A DNA stretch of 64,000 nt from Lujinxingia vulgaris. GTDB taxonomy: Bacteria > Myxococcota_A > Bradymonadia > Bradymonadales > Bradymonadaceae. The notes below the pieces were generated by a model that had not been told where the DNA came from, made no database searches, and saw only the letters and a program-made list of their open reading frames with translations. The DNA is taken from positions 62,001-126,000 of the forward strand of contig NZ_VOSL01000054.1 of the NCBI RefSeq assembly GCF_007997005.1. Direction: 5' to 3'. Below, piece by piece: positions 60,202-64,000 of this stretch (the stretch's first letter is position 1; each line of letters opens with the position of its first letter). The translations under genes were made by a program, and so were the position numbers.

Positions 60202-60995
60202 GCACGCACGCCATTCACATCGCCATCGTCGGGGCCGCCGGCCGCATGGGCACGCAACTTCTCGAGGAGGCGGCAAAGCTCGACGCGCTGAAGGTGAGCG
60301 CGGCGATTGTCGCGCCGCAAAGCGAGCACGTGGGCCAGCCGCTGGGACCGCAGGGGCTCATTGCCACCAGCGACCTCGACGCCATCACCGACGTAGACGT
60401 GATCATCGACTTCTCATCGCCAGCGGCCTGCGTGCAGGTCGCCGAACACGCCGCCGGCGCCGGCATCGCAATGGTCAGCGGCACCACCGGCCTGAGCGCC
60501 GAGCAGCACCAGGCGCTCGTTGTGGCTTCCGGCTCTATTCCGCTGATCCTGGCGGCCAACTTCTCGGTCGGCGTCAACCTGCTGGAGCACCTGGTGGAGC
60601 TCGCCAGCCGCGGCTTTGGCGGCGATGCGGACATCGAGATCTTTGAGGCGCATCATCGGCGCAAGGTCGATGCCCCCTCCGGCACGGCCTTGATGCTGGG
60701 GCATGCGGCAGCCCGCGGCCGCGACTGGAACTTAGAGGAGGTCGCCACCTGGGCGCGCGAAGGCCACACCGGCCCTCGCCCTGACGACGCGATCGGCTTT
60801 CAGGTGCTGCGCGGCGCCGACATCGTGGGTGAACACACCGTCTACCTCTGCGCCGCCGGCGAGCGACTGGAGTTGACCCACCGCGCCACCGACCGGGCGA
60901 TCTTTGCCCGCGGTGCGCTTCGCGCCGCGCGCTGGCTCGCCGGCAAACCGGCCGGGCGCTACCAGATGCGCGACCTCCTCTTCGGCGACGCATAA
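60198..60995 (+). CDS. dapB: 4-hydroxy-tetrahydrodipicolinate reductase
   Basis: A 265-residue enzyme that reduces the DapA product with NAD(P)H. N-terminal nucleotide-binding loop IVGAAGRMGTQLLEE; DVIIDFSSPAA; the catalytic and substrate segment EAHHRRKVDAPSGTAL, with the family's HHRxKxDAPSGTA signature; and C-terminal GERLELTHRATDRAIFARGA. Full length. Overlaps dapA, forming a two-gene lysine/peptidoglycan-precursor operon. Confidence 0.96.
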   Translation: MSTHAIHIAIVGAAGRMGTQLLEEAAKLDALKVSAAIVAPQSEHVGQPLGPQGLIATSDLDAITDVDVIIDFSSPAACVQVAEHAAGAGIAMVSGTTGLSAEQHQALVVASGSIPLILAANFSVGVNLLEHLVELASRGFGGDADIEIFEAHHRRKVDAPSGTALMLGHAAARGRDWNLEEVATWAREGHTGPRPDDAIGFQVLRGADIVGEHTVYLCAAGERLELTHRATDRAIFARGALRAARWLAGKPAGRYQMRDLLFGDA

Positions 60996-61019
60996 GCCTC
61001 ACTCACCCGGCCCGCAGCC

Positions 61020-61805
61020 TCACTGCCCCTTCCACTGCGGGTCGCGTTTTTCCAGAAACGCGCTGATGCCCTCGGCGGCATCTTCGGCCAGGGTGTTGAT
61101 CGTGAGCTGGCTGTGCAGCGAGCGCAGCGCTTGCTCCAGGCTCATGTCTTCGGTGGCGTAGTAGGCCTGCCTCCCCAACCCCACCACCGCCGGGGAGTGC
61201 GCGGCCACGCGCTCCGCCAGAGCGCCGACGGCGTCGTCCAGATCAGCCGCGGCCACCACCTCATTGACCACGCCAAGCTCCAACGCGCGGGCCGCATCGA
61301 CGCGATCACCGGTGAGCATCAGCTCCATGGCGTGCTTCTGCGAGAGCGAGCGCTGAATCAAGGCCGAGATCATCATCGGGAAGAGCCCCACCTTAACCTC
61401 CGGCGTGCCGAAGGTCGCATGATCTGCGGCCACCGCCAGGTCGCTGGCGAGCACCAGCCCAAACCCGCCGCCCAGCGCATGCCCGTTGACCCGGGCGATC
61501 AGCGGTTTGGGCGAGCGACGCATCGCCAGGATCAACTCCGCAAAGCGCCCGCGCGCTCTGTGCATCCCCAGCATCCCCCCTTCCGGAAGCTGGTCGCCCA
61601 GGTCGCCGCCGGCGCAAAACGCGCGCTCCCCTTCGCCGGTGAGCACGATCGCGCGCACGTCGGCATTGTCGGAGAGCTGTGCAAGTCCGGCGATAAGCCC
61701 CTCGACCACCCCGGCGCTCAGCGCGTTGCGCCGGGTCTGCCGGCAGATGGTCAGGCGCGCCACCTGCCCGACCTCGATCTTCACGTCATCAGATGCTTCG
61801 ACCAT
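61020..61805 (-). CDS. Enoyl-CoA hydratase/isomerase family protein
   Basis: A 261-residue crotonase. CoA and oxyanion-hole landmarks: GERAFCAGGDLGDQ and NGHALGGGFGLVLASDLAVA, then ATFGTPEVKVGLFPMM. In classical hydratase two Glu act. The second (in TPEVKVG) is present, but the first, expected in GGGxE, is Gly (GGGFG). So the reaction is more likely isomerisation, a decarboxylation-like step or methylglutaconyl-type chemistry than ordinary hydration. Lies convergent to dapB, with 24 bases between stops. Substrate unknown. Confidence 0.88.
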   Translation of the reverse strand: MVEASDDVKIEVGQVARLTICRQTRRNALSAGVVEGLIAGLAQLSDNADVRAIVLTGEGERAFCAGGDLGDQLPEGGMLGMHRARGRFAELILAMRRSPKPLIARVNGHALGGGFGLVLASDLAVAADHATFGTPEVKVGLFPMMISALIQRSLSQKHAMELMLTGDRVDAARALELGVVNEVVAAADLDDAVGALAERVAAHSPAVVGLGRQAYYATEDMSLEQALRSLHSQLTINTLAEDAAEGISAFLEKRDPQWKGQ

Positions 61806-61931
61806 CGTTGCCTCCCGGAAGTTGCGTCGCTGCTTTTAACTTCTCATTTCCAATGAGATCATTAGGGTGCCACCTGCGGCGAGCCTCTCCAAGCCTCGCC
61901 AGACCTCAACCTCTTGCCCCACGGAACGATC

Positions 61932-62825
61932 ATGGACGACACCGCCTGGATTCGCGCCGAGATGCTGGTCCCCATCGCCCAGACCGACTCCCATGTGCTC
62001 TGGGAGCTTGGCGCCCTGGGTGTCGAAGTCCAGGACCGCGACACCTTTATGGAAGACGCCCCCTTCGCGCCGCTGCCCGATGGGATGAACCGCCTCATCG
62101 CCTTCTTCGACCAGGGCGAAGACGCCGTGGAGACGCTCTCGCAGAAGATCGTCAGCCGCCTCGACGGCGCGCAGCTCGTAGGCGTCGCCCCCTACAACGA
62201 CCGCAGCTGGGAGACGGCCTGGATGCGTTTCTTTCGCCCGGTCCGCCTCTCGCGCCGCGTGGTCGCCGGCCCCCCCTGGGAAGAGCTGGAGACGCCCGAA
62301 GGCGGCATGACCATCACCATTGAGCCGGGCATGGCCTTTGGCACCGGCACCCACGAGACCACCCAGCTCTGCGCAGCGATGCTCGATGAGCTCCTCGACG
62401 CCCGCACCTCCCCCACCGTGCTCGACGTGGGCTGCGGCTCGGCGATCCTCTCCATGTTGGCAAGCGGCCTGGGCGCAGGCCACGTCGTCGGCGTCGACGT
62501 GGACGCCACCGCCGTGGAGGTCGCAAAAGACAACCTGCGCGCCAACGGGTTTAGCGACGCGCAGATCGCCCTCTCGACCACCCCGCTGGCCCGGGTCGAA
62601 GGCGACTTCGACCTGGTGGTGGCCAACATCCTGGCGCATATCCTGCTGGGGATGCGCGACGATCTTCTAAGCCACGTCGCCCCCGGCGGCGACCTGCTGC
62701 TCAGCGGCATCCCCGACTTTGAGAAAGATCGCCTCATCGAAGCCTTCACCGAGCCCGGCTTCACGCTCATCGAGGATCGCCAGCGCGGCGAGTGGGTGGC
62801 CTTGAATCTGCGCCGGGAGGGGTGA
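61932..62825 (+). CDS. prmA: Ribosomal protein L11 methyltransferase
   Basis: A 297-residue SAM methyltransferase. It has a PrmA N-terminal recognition domain and the core EPGMAFGTGTHETTQLC, VLDVGCGSAILSMLASGLGA, GVDVDATAVEVAKDN and VVANILAHILL (the NPPY-equivalent N-I-L-A form of PrmA). Trimethylates L11 on the ribosome. GGAA seven bases before the ATG at 61932 favours this start over an upstream TTG at 61914. Its stop overlaps the ATG of the next gene (TGATG), which has its own GGAGGGG. Confidence 0.93.
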   Translation: MDDTAWIRAEMLVPIAQTDSHVLWELGALGVEVQDRDTFMEDAPFAPLPDGMNRLIAFFDQGEDAVETLSQKIVSRLDGAQLVGVAPYNDRSWETAWMRFFRPVRLSRRVVAGPPWEELETPEGGMTITIEPGMAFGTGTHETTQLCAAMLDELLDARTSPTVLDVGCGSAILSMLASGLGAGHVVGVDVDATAVEVAKDNLRANGFSDAQIALSTTPLARVEGDFDLVVANILAHILLGMRDDLLSHVAPGGDLLLSGIPDFEKDRLIEAFTEPGFTLIEDRQRGEWVALNLRREG

Positions 62826-63595
62826 TGCGACGCGTCCCCCTGGCACCCGAGCGCTTCGACGCGCTCGACACCCCGGCACAGCGCGAGCGCTTTTCGCTCC
62901 CGGCCGAGGCGGCCCACTACGTGCGCACCGTGCTGCGCCTGGCCGCGGGCGCGCGCATCGAGCTCTTCGATGGCAGCGGGCGCCTGGCCCGCGCCACGCT
63001 CATCACCTCGGCCGCCGATGAGGTCATCGCCGAGGTGGAGCCCCCGCGCGTCAGCGAGCGCGGGGAGTCGTCGGTGGAGTGGGTGCTCTTTCAGGCGATC
63101 CCCAAAGGCGACCGCTGGGAGTGGTTGTTGGAGAAAGCCACCGAGCTTGGCGTCGACGCCATCGTGCCCCTCACCACGCGCCGCGGTGTGGTGCAGCTCT
63201 CCGAGGATCGTTTTGAGAAGAAGCGCGCGCGCTGGGAGAAGATCATCGCCGGGGCCGCCCGGCAATGCCGTCGCGCGAAGATCCCGACGTTGCATTCGCC
63301 GCTGACGCCCTCGCGCGCGCTGAGCGACCACCCCTGCGACACCTACCTTGTGGCGCACCTTGGCGAGGGTATGACCGGGGTGCAGCAAGCCCTTGACCAA
63401 CGGGCGTCCGAGGGCGACGCCATCGCTCGGGCCGGCTTGTGGGTGGGGCCCGAGGGTGGGTTTGAAGACGCCGAGGTCGACGCCATCTTAAACGCCGGCG
63501 GCACCCCCATCACCCTGGGCCCGCGCGTGCTGCGCGCGGAGACCGCGGGAATCACCCTGCTCACGCTGGCTCAGAACGCCCTGGGCGAGCTCTAA
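62825..63595 (+). CDS. rsmE: 16S rRNA m3U1498 methyltransferase
   Basis: A 256-residue SPOUT methyltransferase. EKATELGVDAIVPLTTRRG, RWEKIIAGAARQCRRAKIP, GLWVGPEGGFEDAEVDAILN and LGPRVLRAETAGITLLTLAQ are the RsmE signatures, the last two forming the SAM-binding knot. Modifies U1498 of 16S rRNA. Overlaps prmA by one base, so translation is coupled; GGGAGGGG precedes the start. A common gene pair in bacteria. Confidence 0.94.
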   Translation: MRRVPLAPERFDALDTPAQRERFSLPAEAAHYVRTVLRLAAGARIELFDGSGRLARATLITSAADEVIAEVEPPRVSERGESSVEWVLFQAIPKGDRWEWLLEKATELGVDAIVPLTTRRGVVQLSEDRFEKKRARWEKIIAGAARQCRRAKIPTLHSPLTPSRALSDHPCDTYLVAHLGEGMTGVQQALDQRASEGDAIARAGLWVGPEGGFEDAEVDAILNAGGTPITLGPRVLRAETAGITLLTLAQNALGEL

Positions 63596-63626
63596 GACCG
63601 CCCAGAGCCGGCAAGCGCCCCTGCGT

Positions 63627-64000
63627 TTAGAGCGCGATGAGCTCGCCAATCCCCCGCGCCAGCTCGCCGATCACATCGATCTCGTTGGAGAGGTGGCTGA
63701 CCGTGTTGCACGTCACCACCCGCTCGACGCCGGCGCCGCGCAAGATCTGGTAGGCATCGCCCACAAAGAGCGCGTGCACGCCCACGCACACCGGAGGCTT
63801 GAGCCCGGCCTCGCGCAAAAGCCGCACGGTCTCGACCATGGTGCGTCCGGTGGAGATGATGTCATCGAGAATCACCGGGGTCTGGTCGGTCCAGGGCGGA
63901 AGCCCCGCGCCGGTGACCTGCACGTCGCGGTCACCGTGGCGGATCTTATCCATGATCACCGAGGGCAGACCGGCGCGCTGCGCCACCGCGCTGACCCACT
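63627..64000 (-). CDS. Ribose-phosphate pyrophosphokinase family protein, C-terminal part (5' end outside window)
   Basis: The minus frame is open to the window edge and reads WVSAVAQRAGLPSVIMDKIR, HGDRDVQVTG, VILDDIISTGRTMVETVRLL and VVTCNTVSHLSNEIDVIGEL. DDIISTGRTM is the PRPP-binding loop. The KIRHGDRDV and SHLSNEID segments follow the PRPP-synthase (Prs) pattern rather than purine phosphoribosyltransferases. The N-terminal catalytic domain is not visible, so a stand-alone Prs-like phosphoribosyltransferase, as found beside nucleotide-salvage genes, is possible. Only the final 123 codons are seen. Confidence 0.82.
   Translation of the reverse strand, partial: WVSAVAQRAGLPSVIMDKIRHGDRDVQVTGAGLPPWTDQTPVILDDIISTGRTMVETVRLLREAGLKPPVCVGVHALFVGDAYQILRGAGVERVVTCNTVSHLSNEIDVIGELARGIGELIAL

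Overview
The window is high-GC DNA from a Gram-negative bacterium. It carries many outer-membrane-type lipoproteins with Cys-rich, EF-hand-like or beta-helix domains, a myxobacterial-type ether-lipid (elb-like) cluster, a pseudokinase-phosphatase fusion, and a type III secretion-like chaperone pair. Together these suggest a predatory or social deltaproteobacterium (Myxococcota/Bradymonadales-like). That assignment is inference from gene content, not from a marker gene.

Layout. 1-7.9 kb: a truncated alpha-2-macroglobulin lipoprotein, the heme chaperone hemW, a small membrane protein and an LDL-receptor-A-like lipoprotein, all on the minus strand. 8.1-10.2 kb: nrfH-nrfA (nitrite to ammonia). 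10.3-12.4 kb: a decayed nucleotidyltransferase module bounded by near-identical terminator hairpins, then a SEC-C protein. 12.7-16.4 kb: a large catalase and a porin. 16.6-21.8 kb: a beta-propeller gene coupled to a multicopper oxidase broken by frameshifts, a stop and an inserted repeat. 22.1-26.1 kb: a second SEC-C paralogue, two lipoproteins from a tandem duplication and a beta-helix lipoprotein.

26.3-34.5 kb is the most plastic part. A 43-bp tandem array precedes an HTH-hsdM gene cut off just after its catalytic NPPF motif. The break is filled by a low-GC cargo of three genes: a small unknown, a HEPN-like protein, and a VRR-NUC nuclease with coiled coil and TPR-like tail. Beyond it lie an S24-like remnant and a PD-(D/E)XK-type nuclease interrupted by an amber codon. 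A DUF1707/LiaF-like gene and an 11-unit 43-bp minisatellite follow. The cargo is the best candidate for an undescribed (probably anti-phage) system.

34.6-42 kb: Cys-rich and DUF7151-type lipoproteins, a YcaQ-type glycosylase, a roadblock-domain protein and a beta-ureidopropionase strikingly like the animal enzyme. 42.3-50.9 kb: HAD-IB phosphatase, LarA-like protein, a five-domain ElbD-like enzyme (acyl reductase, AMP ligase, ACP, acyltransferase, SCP2) and an extended SDR, together an ether-lipid or modified-lipid pathway. 51-57 kb (minus strand): zinc-ribbon pseudokinase-PP2C fusion, an ASH/PKD lipoprotein, an LcrH/SycD-like chaperone and its probable secreted partner. 57.1-64 kb is housekeeping: UvrD-family helicase, dapA-dapB, an enoyl-CoA hydratase, prmA-rsmE and the end of a PRPP-synthase-family gene. 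No rRNA, tRNA, CRISPR array or intact transposase was seen.
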